This document shows, in pieces, positions 34,561 to 46,365 of a DNA stretch of 64,000 nt (the stretch's first letter is position 1; each line of letters starts with the position of its first letter). The notes beneath the pieces were generated by a model. It did not search any database. It was not told where the DNA came from and saw only the letters and a program-made list of their open reading frames with translations. The position numbers were made by a program, and so were the translations under genes. The stretch lies in contig OY720637.1 in the NCBI GenBank assembly GCA_963169105.1, positions 35,459,925 through 35,523,924 of the forward strand, written 5' to 3'. The DNA is from Ceriagrion tenellum (lineage: Eukaryota > Arthropoda > Insecta > Odonata > Coenagrionidae).

Positions 34561-35539
34561 TCACAATTTTGTGCAATGATGACAGTTCGACCCTGCTCAG
34601 GGAAGTAAAGCCTCTGTATGGACATCTATTCTTGAGCGTCCCATACACCGGCATCCCATAGTTGCCAGGATTAAACTCTCTGATTGACTTTCATGTTCAG
34701 GTTAAATAATAGTAAGGGAGCTTCCCCATCAGCACTTCCCAGAGGTATTTTTATCATGTCATCCATTATAAGAAATACCTCCTACCCATCCACCAATCTG
34801 GCAAGGGTGGCTCTACTACCTGGGCGACATACCTCTAAGGACCAAGCATATGTTTCAATCAATGTGAGCCACATCCATCAAGATGGGAGCTAGGTCCACT
34901 ACAGCTTTAAGGTTTAAATGAGGAGATCATCACCTTTTTCAAATTTTTCTCATTCAACAGGAAAAGTAATGAAGGTAGGCCACAGGTTACATCAGAAAGC
35001 TAAGGAGATGGTAAATTATTGAGAAAACACCAGGAGCCTTGAAAATACTTAAGCAGCAGACAACACGCTTTACACTCACAAACCCAAACCTTTGCCTGAA
35101 ACCAATTTCCCTTCGGCAACATCAAGAGGCTAGGTGGCCTCTCATAGAAATGAGAAAGCAAAAAGACCAGCCCACACAACTTGGGACTCGTAAGCCCAGA
35201 GAAAACGTTTCATGCTGAGGATTGGAACATAAATCCGCCAGCAGTTAATGCAATATATAGGCAATGTGAGGAACAATTGGAAATGATTAAATGTATCTGC
35301 TCCGGGGAAGAAGAAAAAATTTGGAAATGAGAAAAGCAAGAGTATGCTTAGTCATCTATGATCTCCAAAATTTAAAACAGGAATAACAATAAACTAAAAA
35401 TTAAGAACCTATAGCGGGAGAAAAAAGCAGCATGCTATACTTTAATGATAACATAGCCACTCTGGCAGAAAAGATATGAAGAAAATTCTGAACAGCAGGG
35501 ATAAACTGTGAAGATATGCAACTCAAGGTGCAAAAAACA

Positions 35540-35640
35540 GAGGAATAGTCATTCAAGTTGACAGGGACTTGAATTCAGGTCCCTCGATTTCACATAGTGC
35601 TTTAACTAGTTAAGCTATTGATGCATTCTCCTACCATATG
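35540..35640 (-). repeat. tRNA-derived SINE remnant
   Basis: On the minus strand, ATAGCTTAACTAGTTAAAGC resembles an A box. About 35 bases later, GGGACCTGAATTCAAGTCCC resembles a B box with its stem. The arrangement and spacing fit a tRNA-derived head. No target duplication was identified. Confidence 0.45.
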
Positions 35641-35981
35641 GATTTTTGTGGGTTTTAAACAATGGTATTCCAGACCGTCTAACATACAAGGTCACAAGCA
35701 CTTCAATATGTATACTACGCACCACTGTCAGTGAGGTTAAAGCCACACTGAATGATTTTTCCCCTGAGGATTTCCACACTTGCATGCACTTGCAGGCGAC
35801 TCCATAAAGGTAATATCATGACTAGTCCCACTATCTTCAAATTTGTCAAAATTTATTTCATGAAAATGTAAAAAAACCAAAAAGACAGAAAAGGGAGGCA
35901 GATGAAATGGAGACAACAAAGTTACCATCAGACAAAAGCCATGACCTAATTTCCATGCCTACTAGGCATGAGTATGCTTGA

Positions 35982-36685
35982 GTTAGACCCCACTTGGAAT
36001 ACACCGCCAGTATTTGGGATCCTCATGAAGAGCCTTGAGAACAGAGTAGGAATGCACTCAGTAAAGATCACCAAGATACATGAAAGGCCATTTTGATAGA
36101 CTTATTAGTATTACTGACCTCTAACAACAGCTTGGATGGGAATCGCTTTCAGAACTTTGATTGAAAAATACTCATTCTTGTATGTATATTCAAAACCAGT
36201 TAATTTTCCAACCAAGTTATCAATATCTTGACAACTCCAACATACCACAGTACATCAGATCGTGAGAATAAAATACGGGAAATAGATTGTAGAACAGGGG
36301 TTTAAAATGTATTTTTTTAAATGACTTTTCCACAATCGATTAAGAGATCATAATGGCCACGTTAAGACTTTGAAGTAGGTTAATTGACAGCTAGCAGGCT
36401 GATTAATAGATGTGCTCCCTAATGCATGTTTCTAACTCTGTCGAGTAGTGCTAACACCATGTTTTGCATGGTGTTTGCATTTTGCATGTTTCCTGCATGG
36501 CTCTTGGGCCACATTTACATAGTTACACTATAGATTAGTTTAGTAGTTTCTTACACATTTATAGCACACCCAGAGTGTAATGCATGTTGGTGAAAGTTAA
36601 TTTCTATACTGTCACGCATATTGGTGATAAGTCACCCCCTACCAAACACCCTTGAGGTGGCTTGCAGGGTAATATGTAGATGTAC
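35982..36685 (+). mobile_element. CR1-type LINE, 3' end
   Basis: The plus strand reads VRPHLEYTASIWDPHEE, then ITDL(stop)QQLGWESLSEL (stop) LKN, typical of the C-terminal region after the reverse transcriptase. The 3' tail ACACCCTTGAGGTGGCTTGC, AGGGTAATATGTAGATGTA matches the tail of another copy at 62985-63080. Stops show decay. Confidence 0.65.
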
Positions 36686-36930
36686 AGTGTGATGCCATGG
36701 TGATAAGAAGCCTGACCCACTCAGCAAGTCTGCTGAGTATTTTGCTATGTCTTTAGCTGAAGCTAGATACTTTGGGATTTTTGGCTTTGATATTTGGACA
36801 GGCTTTGGAAAAAAGAGTAGGCTCAAAGTCACCCACACACAGTTAAAGTATGTTTTATTTACACAAAGTAACCATTTTGGCCAAAGTCGCGAAAAACTAA
36901 AGCAAGAGGACAAATTGGGCTCTTATCACT

Positions 36931-37312
36931 AGGATCACCCAAGATGGAATAACCAGAAGTGAAATTATGTGATTAGCAGCAACTAGACGAGGCATTAAAC
37001 AAGAGGGAGTTTTCAATGACAGATAACAACATAAGTGTGGAAGCAAGGAAGCTCACATATAAACAGCAGCTGACCTGCATTTCATTTCAAATGACATGCA
37101 TTACGACATACAGAGATAGATAGACAGATAATCTCCATCTCCAGGATCACTCAAGATGGAATAAGCACAAGAGAAAATGAGTGATTAGCAGCAACAAGAG
37201 ACATTAATGAGAGGGAGTTTTCGATGTCATATAACAACACAGGTGTGGAAGCAAGGAAGCTCACATATTAACAGCAGCTGATCTGCATTTCACTTCGAAT
37301 GACTTGCATTAC
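36931..37312 (+). repeat. Direct duplication, two units about 212 bp apart
   Basis: Unit 1 (36931-37104) and unit 2 (37143-37312) align throughout. Shared words include GTGTGGAAGCAAGGAAGCTC, GATTAGCAGCAACTAGA-like and ACAGCAGCTGA; they differ by roughly 10 percent. A related block GGCTCAAAGTCACCCACACA (36819) recurs in degenerate form near 37451, so the duplicated segment may be longer. Confidence 0.75.
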
Positions 37313-38879
37313 CATAGACATGATAGGCCAGATACTTTTTCAAGACACATTGGGGAATTTCTTACGGTGTAAAATTATTAGCTCAATATTCAATAGGCTG
37401 GATGATTACTCAATCTACATCTATTCATAACTCCATAAATAAAGGCAAGTTGGCTCAACGTCAACCGCACACAGTAAAAGCATATTTTCATACCCTGTCA
37501 ATGACAATTTGAATGTGATTTCTAGGCATTCATACATATATCTTTTCAAATGTTGACTTAAGGAATCATCTTCCACATGAAGTAAGGAGCGTTTTGCAAA
37601 ACATCAAGAACATATATTATGGACAGTCCTGCAATTCATCTTCTACCTCTTTGTAACATGAGTTATATAAGAAGAAAATTTAGGATGATTCCCATTCAGC
37701 AGACTTCATAAACCCTAACAAAAACTTCAAGTAAAACATAAGAGCTATTACTGAAAATGTGGATTAGAAGATCAATAATGGTCATTCATAAAAGAAGTGT
37801 GCTTCGTTGGTTAGGCCCTGATGAGGGAATGGATGAGAGTCAAATAACTACACAAATCTAAAACAGTAGAGAGAACAGTGTGAAAGAAAGAACTACTTAG
37901 TTAGCAAAAGTTAAGGGCTGATGTGGCACAAGTGAAAAAAAAGGTTGAGCGATGTTAAGGATCGTAAGAGGAGATGCCCATGCACGAGGCAAGTATTGGT
38001 ATAAGATAAAACAGAAGTGGTTGGAAAGGATGGGGCATCATGGAGAAGTTTACTTAAAAGGGACGAGTACTCCTGGGCTAGCGTCAATAACTTAATTCTA
38101 AGACTTTCCCTACCCCGAAAGGGAACGACGTGATTCAAAGGGTTTGAATATTCAACCATAGTTTCAGTACTAGTACCACTAATGAGCATGCACTTGTACA
38201 ATTTCTCTTAGGGAGTGAATTATACCAGAACTAGGTTACTCTTCACCATTTAGAGTATCAATGTATTTCGGGTGTGTACAATGTTTAAGTAGCTTCCACA
38301 ACAACAATTTCAATCCGGAGTTCTACAAATTACTTCGAAAAAGTATTGTTGACTGTGACTACAGAACGACTTTCAAAGCGCAAAACAAGAAGTGAACTGA
38401 AATTAGGCAAATATACAGCAGATAATTTCCGCTATAAACAATTCACAAAAATGACTTCTAATTCCACTACTCGGACATAATTCGAGATAACACCGGCAAT
38501 GTCTGGCCAGCTATGCACAACTAGCTCGCGATTACTGGCTTTTAACCGTGGATCACAAAACCGATGAAAAACCCGTCACATACCTTAGCTACCTTCAATT
38601 TCGTCCCCTCGTGTCAATGAGACTAACAAACATCTCTAAAATACATCACTAATGAATTTCATAACGGAATAAATACATTCCATACGGAACCAAATAGTTT
38701 ACTATGACTGAACCAACAGTTTGACGTCTAATTACTGGGTCAGGCAACGTAAAATAATGCAGTAACAGATAACGACAATCCAAAGCAAAGAGAACAACAG
38801 TAGTTAAGATAATTACTAACACACCTCATAAGTGCCCAACTACGCTCTTGGGTATCCATTTCTCTGAAACGAAAGAAGT
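37313..38879. other. CCAR1 upstream intron, weak LINE-like scraps
   Basis: No gene was identified. A short frame near 37780-37850 (KRSVLRWLGPDEGMDES) is reminiscent of LINE tails (RLRWLGHVxRMD) but too short to call. Confidence 0.35.
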
Positions 38880-39603
38880 TTATTAAACATTAACCGTCTT
38901 GAAATAAATCCTAATAACTATGCGATAAACTCCCACGAAAACGAAGAAAAACAAAGACAAGTACGGGCAACAGATTTGATAACCTCATTAGTCACGTTTG
39001 CGCGCAGGAGGTTAAGTTACTCTAACAAGACGCTCAAGCCACGCAAACATACTATATGAGGAGTTGAATTAAAAACAACATATTTCACGCTTAGTCATCA
39101 AATCAACATCTACATCTAATCTTTCATTATTATTCAGCAAATACCTACCATTGTAGGCACATTTTCTATGTAAATATGGTCTGGAAGCGTCAAAACACTA
39201 TCATGACTTGATAGTTCATAAAGAATAAACGTGCTAACAAAATTTTTATTTATCGAGTTAAGATAAACTAGAGGTCCTACAGATAACGATGAAATTATTA
39301 AACAACGTAGAAAAGTAAATTCGCAAAACAATTATATTTCGCGTAGGCGTTATTATTATTATTACTGCCCTCTGACGGGTCACAAAGCTGACCTCAGGGG
39401 CCTCAAGGGTTTCAAGTTCCTTCCGCAGCATAAAATAACAACCTACGGATTGTCAAATATATATCTTATGAGCCGATAATACGTAATTTTGATAAATCAC
39501 AGTCCATTTTTTATTTTTAAAAAGATTTTAAACGGTAGAAGTGAGCGTTTGAGCGTTGTAGTTGAGTCAGTACTTTTCCGCCGCACGACCTTATCCGGGG
39601 AAC
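38880..39603. promoter_or_regulatory. Divergent intergenic region between CCAR1 and cyclophilin
   Basis: CCAR1 is transcribed leftward and the cyclophilin gene rightward from this region. A leftward non-coding CCAR1 exon may end at ATGAG|GTGTGT near 38826, but that is a guess. I recognise no TATA box or named motif; the cyclophilin start lies just downstream of a GC-richer stretch (39541-39600). A bidirectional promoter is an inference from gene arrangement only. Confidence 0.35.
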
Positions 39604-40950
39604 ATGGCTTTTGTGGTTGCTAGACTTTGCCGCCAATCGTTCTCTTTGCAGGGATCTGCAAGCAAGTGTCGGCTGTGGGCAAGTGTTGTTCCAGTAATTC
39701 GCAACTTAGCTACCGAAATGTCTCTGCCACGGGTATATTTTGACATGACTGCCGATGATCAGCCAGTCGGGAGGATTGTAATGGAGGTAAGTTTCTTTAA
39801 TATAAATTATTTTCTTCGTGAAAGTCTGAAAATAGACAGGTGACATGCCGACGCCCCGGTGGATGTCCGAATTTAGAAACGGCAAATTCTTTAATATCCT
39901 TCCAAGTACTTTTGTCCTAGCTCTTAACCATTAATGATTAAGTTTAGATATGCTATTACTAGCATGTTAATAATTTTTATTAGCTCGGAAGAATGTCTCG
40001 AATTTCCACTAGCACGAGGTTTAAATTGGAAGTCAAAATGGCTGTTCTTCCTTATCTCATTCATTAAAGTCATCCAATTACGGAATCTCGCCGTGTAACG
40101 TGCACGCTGGGTACTCATTCCGAGAATTAATTAATAATGAAGCCCCAAGTATTTATTCTCCCACGTGTTCTAGTGGATGGGATAACCTTGCTCTCGTGAT
40201 AATTTACCGGCCTACCAGTTTTTTTACCGTAATCGGTATCTTACGCTTTACTTCAAGGCGTTGTTGCTCGGGCACTCGTGTATTTAAAGCTTCACTTCAG
40301 TCTATTGCTGCACTAATTTGAATTCCCTGTGAGGCCTGATTTTGACTATTTATTTTAATGACTTTATAGCTGAGGAGTGATGTGGTCCCGAAAACTGCTG
40401 AAAATTTCCGGCAACTTTGTACTGGAGAGAAAGGATTTGGCTACGAAAATAGCTTCTTCCACCGTGTTATCCCTAATTTCATGTGCCAAGGTGGTGATTT
40501 TACCAACCATAATGGCACTGGAGGGAAGTCTATTTATGGAAACAAATTTGAGGATGAGAATTTTACACTGAAGCATACCGGACCAGGTTGGTAATTGTGA
40601 CGTGCACTTAGTGATTGATATGTTCCCTTTTAGAGGTACTCATGTTGGTGTCTTCCCTGCAGGTATTCTTTCAATGGCCAATGCTGGGGCCAACACAAAC
40701 GGAAGCCAGTTTTTTATTACCACCGTGAAAACTAGCTGGCTTGACAGTCGGCACGTTGTATTTGGGAGCGTTGTTGAGGGAATGGATGTCGTGAAGAAGG
40801 TAAGAGGTGGTGACGCATATCTAAGTTTAGTGTCTTGTGATGAGATAGTTGTAACTCATACAGTATTTTATTTTGTAGCTCGAATCGTATGGATCTCAAA
40901 GCGGGAAGACCTCAAAGAAGATAAGGGTTGCTAAAAGTGGTCAGCTTTAA
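39604..40950 (+). CDS. Cyclophilin-type peptidyl-prolyl isomerase, mitochondrial-type leader
   Basis: Catalyses cis-trans isomerisation of X-Pro bonds. Four exons: 39604-39786, 40370-40586, 40663-40799 and 40879-40950. All are GT-AG and in phase, giving 202 aa. The N-terminus (MAFVVARLCRQSFSLQG, then CRLWASVVPVIRNLATEM) is basic and lacks acidic residues, as in mitochondrial presequences; the mature domain starts near SLPRVYFDMTADDQPVGRIV. Active-site residues equivalent to human cyclophilin A Arg55, Phe60, Gln111, Trp121 and His126 lie in FHRVIPNFMCQGGDF, NGSQFFIT and SWLDSRHVVFG. The C-terminus is KTSKKIRVAKSGQL. An internal ATG (EMSLPRVYF) could start a cytosolic form, so one gene may serve both places, as I recall for insect Cyp1. 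The 3' UTR has poly(A) signals near 41535-41548. Confidence 0.95.
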
Positions 40951-41534
40951 ATTCTCTTTCATTTCTTATGCTGGTCGTCGAGATGGAAATTTTAAATACT
41001 GGTACCAGCACAAATCCTTGAACCCAATTGTGTGTAAGCCATCTCATCATTCCGATTGTCAGGGTGGTGGTAATCGAGGTTGCATTTGCCCTTGGATGAA
41101 TGACTTCTACTTTATAACCGAGTTCAACTGGTCATGGCATTTTGATATATTTACCAACTATATTTACTTAAGCCATTTAACAAGCTTATTTGTAGTTTCA
41201 TGGGCACTTTGAAGTAACATCCTGTCATTTAGTGTCCTTAAGCATTTCATCGTAAGCATTTAACTAATGCAGAATAAATTCACCTTTAGACTGCACGTAA
41301 TGTGGGTAATGAAGCTACCTATGTGTTTGTGATCTATGAGTAACTTGTTGTTCTAGTTCAAGCTTGAATGTGTAATATTGATCCATTCCCACTGTTTAAC
41401 TGAAGTATTTTTATTGGCCAAGGGCATATGTATATCATCACTCACTGTATTTTCCTTTTTTGATTCTTTATCTCAAGTGGAGCTAGCTTGGAAAGTTTTC
41501 AATTATCTGCATTTTAACAGTTGGAAGGTTAATC

Positions 41535-41548
41535 AATAAATGAATAAA
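41535..41548 (+). terminator. Poly(A) signals of the cyclophilin gene
   Basis: Two AATAAA hexamers, 41535-41540 and 41543-41548, lie about 590 bp after the stop codon. An earlier AATAAA occurs near 41273. Confidence 0.55.
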
Positions 41549-41571
41549 GCATTAATTAGTACTAAGACTTT

Positions 41572-41577
41572 TTTATT
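41572..41577 (-). terminator. Poly(A) signal of the UBX-domain gene
   Basis: AATAAA on the minus strand, about 60 bp after the stop codon at 41636. It faces the plus-strand signals of the cyclophilin gene, so the two 3' UTRs probably overlap or abut. Confidence 0.5.
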
Positions 41578-41635
41578 ATGTTCAATTTTGAGTTTTGAAC
41601 GGGGATTTTTGGTTAATTTTTGGCTTTCCTTATTT

Positions 41636-43887
41636 TTATTGCCTTCCTTTACAATGGAATTGCAGTCTTAAAATGCTGTTTTCTGTTATTCCACACTCTG
41701 CTAACGTCGGTGTACTTTGTGCATCTAGGATACTATCATTCCACTCAGTAAGGGGCTTTGATGGATACCCAATGAGCAATCTTGCATTTTCTCCATTTGC
41801 TAGTTGTCTCAAAAGATACCCAACCTTAGTCTCTGTTGATGATAGTTGAAGAGTACATGCTTTGTCTCCTAATAGGAAATAGATAGGGTAATTTGTATTA
41901 TGCTGTTGATATCCATTTTAATAATTGAAAAATAAAACTTACCATTGTGTGATAGAATCTTGATATTAATTTCATTTGGTCCTCTGGGAAATTTTCTTTG
42001 AAGTGACTGGTACCCCTCACAAACCTGAAAGTAGTCATTAGAATTAGGTGAATTTAGTAGCACATGGAGGATGGCTAATTGTGGGAGTAGGTGAAGTGAA
42101 CCATAAAATGTGATATGACATAGAATTTCCTCGTGGTAGTACCATCAATGGAGCTGGATTGCATCTGCTTACTATTACAACTTCAGCATTGCAACCTCTG
42201 GAATGGGTACAGATGTTTCTGGGTCAAGCAAGTAAATATTAAGACTAACATCTGTAATACCCAGTTAGTGATATCTTTCCCTGTCCTGCTCTAACTTCTT
42301 ATTATGAGTGAGCCAGACTGTGTGGCAAAATCTTACAAAGCTAGGGCTTGGAGGTAATTGAAACAAAGAATAATGAGTGTCAATGCTATGTTCTTCCTGA
42401 TTTGATTGTGTAAGTATGTAGTGTTGTGGAAGAACCTTAAGGCATGTCCAATAATCTACCTTGATTTTAGCAACTATTACAGAGTAATATTACTGTTGAA
42501 TGGTGTAAATATGACATTATCATCACTTATTCAATGATATATTGGATGTGTGTGTGATTGAATAATGAATTTCACACTGAAATGAACTGTCTTAATGGCT
42601 GTGTAATGGCTCCTCCTCACAACTTTTTTCTTTATTTCCACCCAAATAGTTTTTCAAAATCTTGATTATCATGCAGTAGGTATTGAGACACCTAGTATAT
42701 TTTTTCAGACTGCGACATTGATAATATAACATGAGAATTTAGGATTAAATAACTTCCAGTTATCATGGGAACTCGTAGTGGATATTATGTGACGAGGCGA
42801 GGGAAGTTACTCTATACCTTGTAAATGAAATTTCTTGGTAATTACTTTGAAAGTAGGTATTTAATATACAATGTATTATGCCTTCTCTCAGTATTGAAAA
42901 AATATTGAGATGTTACAGAGTTGGTAATGGAGGCTGGAGTCAGTGTAATTTCTGGCATTAGTCACTAGGTTTTAAGCTTCTGTTTAATGCTTTTTCCCTT
43001 AAGATTTTACCCAAACAACTAATCACTTGACCTTTAAAAAATATTCTAGGAAGCATTTAGCCTAAATTTACTAGTTACTGCAAATTTTATACATCTGAAG
43101 AATGAAGTACTGTGAAGTGCAGGTTCCTCCTTAACCCATTCAGGTAAAGAGCCAGCGAATTGCCGGGCTGTCTCCCTTTATCTAGGTAAAGAGCCGGTGA
43201 ATCTCCAGTCACATTAAAAACTTATTTGTACTTCAATTAGTTCAACTAACGTAAATAATGAGATGTGAATGACTTTTTAATCCATTAAAAATTATAAAAT
43301 TCACCCACTGAAGAAATTCATTCTGAAAGGTACTCTACAGCCAGAGATAAAAAATGAAACTAACATTTTGAGAAAATTAAATATGAACCTAGGGCCAGAA
43401 ATTCCTGGGAAAATTAGGAGGCTCATGGGTTAATACATATCAACATTTGTTTTGCAGATTCTTGAATCAGTTAAAATGATCATGGGCAATAAGTACAGTT
43501 ATCAAGGTGGTGTTTAGCTTACCCTTTCTGTGACTATCTCCTTATTCAGTATTGTTGTTGGTTCTTGGAGGATTTCAGAATACTTTGTTTCTCTGCGAGG
43601 TGTAGATGCTTTTCCACTCAATTCATTCCTCTTGTCTCTAACCTGTGATTGAGTGATTTCTTAGCATTTGAGTCAATCATTGTGAGGGAATTATAAAAAT
43701 TCAGGCCATGTGAAACCACCTGGAAGATGACTCCCTCCGGGTGTTGGTGCTGAAGTTCTGCTGGGAAGAAGCCATCCATTATATCCCTTATAAAGCTTGT
43801 AGTTTCAGCCTCTGAGTATGGCCTTAGCCTCCCGTTACAGACAACTAATCCATCTGCATAAAGTGTTAATGGGATGCGCTCCACCAG
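41636..43887 (-). CDS. SEP + UBX domain protein, UBXN11-like, last four exons
   Basis: Proteins of this type are adaptors for the p97/VCP AAA ATPase. Four exons join in phase: 43887-43720 (56 codons), 43642-43523 (40 codons, after a 77-bp intron), 42024-41943 and 41868-41636. The first encodes a SEP domain: VERIPLTLYADGLVVCNGRL, RPYSEAETTSFIRDIMDGFF and PAELQHQHPEGVIFQ, with the family's RDIxDGFFPxELQ core. Next come VRDKRNELSGKA and a linker. The last two give a UBX-type ubiquitin fold: NEINIKILSHNG, DKACTLQLSSTETKVGYLLR, LIGYPSKPLTEW and TLAECGITENSILRLQF. The arrangement matches UBXN11 more than p47, whose SEP is closer to its UBX. Upstream exons, expected to carry a coiled coil, were not securely found. 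No symbol is given because orthology was not tested. Confidence 0.85.
42025..43130. other. Intron of the UBX-domain gene, nothing recognised
   Basis: AT-rich intronic sequence up to the TTAA-flanked MITE. Confidence 0.4.
43135..43429. mobile_element. piggyBac-type MITE with TTAA target duplication
   Basis: The segment is bounded by TTAA on both sides (43131-43134 and 43430-43433) with CCCAT/ATGGG ends, the signature of piggyBac superfamily insertion. The subterminal word GTAAAGAGCC occurs twice (43144 and 43187). The left end resembles the sequence at 48560-48637 read in reverse complement. There is no coding capacity. It lies in the intron between the second and third visible exons of the UBX-domain gene. 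Confidence 0.6.
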
Positions 43888-45204
43888 CTAAATATGTAAT
43901 AATAGAATAGTAGCAAATACATGAAGGGTTTCTCTATAGGCAAAGCAATTGGAGGATTTTGTGTGACTCAGCTAGTGTTGCTGGAGGCGTAGTATGAGAT
44001 GCTGGCTGATTGCTAAGACTAGGACACTGACATGGAAGTTATCATGTGACAGTAATTGCCTGTCAGGTGTGCAGTTTATACCATATTGGTTGTAAATGGT
44101 ACTGTCCTTGAAAGGTAGTTTATTAAAGTTTCAATTTCAATGACACCAAGTGATACCATAGGTTATCTCCATTGTGAAAGGTACTAAATATACCTTAGAA
44201 TGAGTTAAGAAAACCTTCCTAATTTCAGCAATTACCAACCCACCTGCAGGTGGAGTTGCTAAATGACTAGCCATACTAAAGATTAAGCTTCCTTTGGTTT
44301 GGTTGCATAAGACCATAATTATCTCCTGTTGATTACTGCAAGGAACATTTTCTGAGTTAAGCCTAGATGTATACATCATAGTTTCCTGTTGGGGCCTACT
44401 ACTGACAAATGCAGTAGGTGTTTCAGTTTTGTGGTGTTAATGCACTCCACAAGGCCATTGTAATTGTAAAATTATGTCATGACAAACTCAAAACAAGGAA
44501 GTCCATATATATTTCTACCCAAACTCAAGTTGCAAAGTTCTTTTTACCCATAAGGAGGTTTAATTTTTTTACCTAGCAAGAGGATTTTGACTTCTACTCA
44601 AAGATATGTGAGGGCTTAGGACTGTGCACATTATAATGCTTTGTTTTTATATTTTCAATAGAATCATTGAGAGAAATTTTCAAAAGTTTCCTCTTAAATA
44701 AACCATTGGTTTAGCATTTTTTTGCGATTTCCTATCCTGGGATTATGATTTATTTCATCAAAATTTTGTAATGAGTGATATTTTTTATCTCTTGAGGATA
44801 ATTTTGTTATTAGCAGTTACATGTTATCAATCATATAGTTGACTTTTTTGATAAATTGTTGCAAAGATGTTAACTTCTACAACAATTGTTCTATTATTGT
44901 TGCAAAGTCATATTTCACAAAAATTATCTCAAATTTAAACTGTAATTATTTACTTTTTGTAGTGGATTTATTTTATGATCTGTTGAGTGGTTTTGAAGAC
45001 ATTTTATGTAGGATTCATGTGTCAAAATGTGTAAATAAAATTTCTCACGTCATTACTTCAATTGAAAGCAACTGTCTCCTGTCCTTATTTTCACCATTTT
45101 GATGCATAACATAGTGTTCCGTTAGGTGTGGGTTCCAGTAGTATCAAGAAAAACTATTATAATTTGTTTGTTAAATTTCTCGAACCTTCATTGGTTTTTG
45201 GTAT
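43888..45204. other. Gene-poor interval, probably intron of the UBX-domain gene
   Basis: No exon supported. A minus-strand frame at 44137-44379 has no recognised similarity. Confidence 0.35.
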
Positions 45205-46365
45205 GATAATCCTTGAAACATTTAGGTGTATGAAGAGCAATGTGGCACTGCTCACATTCCCACCAGCTTTCAATCTTCTTTCCCTGTGATTTACCCATTT
45301 CACTAGCTCAGAACTGCTTCTTTTTCACCGCATTTGCTGGTATGCAGTCTGGAAAGTGGGCCCAGTTGGCAGCTAGAAATCTTATAGGTGATGGACCTGA
45401 TGTTGAAGGCCCTTGCCTCTTGTGCTCCGGCAGGGTTTCTTCCTCCAGAATTTTTTCCACCAGACCCTAAATTCATCGAATGGAGCTATTTAGCCATTGG
45501 ATTTTTTATACAACTCACAAGTTAACGAGCACCATGTCCATGATGTAAAAAAAAAGTTTTAGTATCCTAGGGCACTGGTGCATTATTGGAAGAGAAGCTA
45601 AATGCTGATCTTGTCTATCTAGAGTATTCATTTGCCTGTCATAATCAGTGACTGCTTCCCTTGTTTAGCTGGTGTCAGTTATTTCAATTTCCTTACAGTA
45701 ATTTGGTCTTCCTTTTTGCCCCTCCATTTCAATGCTGCTATCCCATGGCAGAACGATACCTTGACTTCACCTTCTTCGTTGTCATTTACTGGAGATTTTT
45801 TGGCATGGTCTTACGATTGAGGTGAACAGTCCCTAATAAATCTGCCTTTTCTTTATTCAGCTTTTGGAAGAGGGCAAGTTACTTGTACCAGTTATCAACA
45901 GCTAATGTGCACCCTAAGAAGAAGTAAGACTTCATTATCTGTAAATCTATTGCCTCACTTGGAGGAACTTCACTTGCTGCTTCTAGTTTCTTTCTGGGGT
46001 GAATTGCGAACTGCATGCAGTATTCTAAGGAACTTTAACAAATTTTATGCCAAATTGAGTTCCCTTGTAAGGATTGTGTTGATTGAAACTAAGTCTCCCA
46101 TGAAGATTCATTAGGCCTTCATCTATGGCAAGACTTTGTGTAGGATTATATGTGGATGGAAATTTATAGTTCACGTTATGGATGATGTGAGAAATCTTTC
46201 TTAGACTCACTTTCATCAATATTTGCATCGTCAGTAAAATGCAAAAACTTGGTTAGCAAAAGAAAGCGTCTGTATGGCATTACTTTACTGAAGAGAGGAG
46301 TTTTAGTGACCACTCGAGGACTCACGTATTTCTGAATTTTATTTTTCTTCGCTTGTGCCATCTAA
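45205..46365 (-). pseudogene. piggyBac transposase pseudogene
   Basis: The minus strand, with breaks, reads TPLFSKVMPYRRFLLLTKFL then HFTDDANID (46180-46300), NPTQSLAIDEGLMNLHGRLS, PYKGTQFGIKFVKVP (46025-46150), and a C-terminal zinc region CEQCHIALHTPKCFKDYH (about 45210-45265). These are the conserved blocks of piggyBac transposases in correct order. Frameshifts and stops between them show it is inactive. It is a different copy from the plus-strand fragment at 3-185. Confidence 0.8.

Noticed and set aside
36440..36500. CATGTTTTGCATGG-type direct repeats as a regulatory array
   Set aside because: Only a few irregular copies within the LINE 3' region; no consistent spacing.
37770..37880. LINE tail (VLRWLGPDEGMDESQIT)
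   Set aside because: The similarity is too short and surrounded by stops; kept only as a remark.
39562..39603. Upstream extension of the cyclophilin frame (from TTG, SQYFSAARPYPGN)
   Set aside because: There is no ATG; the first ATG is at 39604 and starts a good leader.
40800..40934. Read-through of cyclophilin exon 3 past AAGAAG
   Set aside because: GTAAGA at 40800 is a normal donor, and exon 4 (LESYGSQSGKTSKK) restores the conserved C-terminus.
43618..43719. 37-residue extension of the SEP exon (VVSHGLNFYNSL...)
   Set aside because: It is a 77-bp intron; splicing CAG|GTGGTT to atcacag|GTTAGA keeps phase 0 and gives a more plausible sequence.
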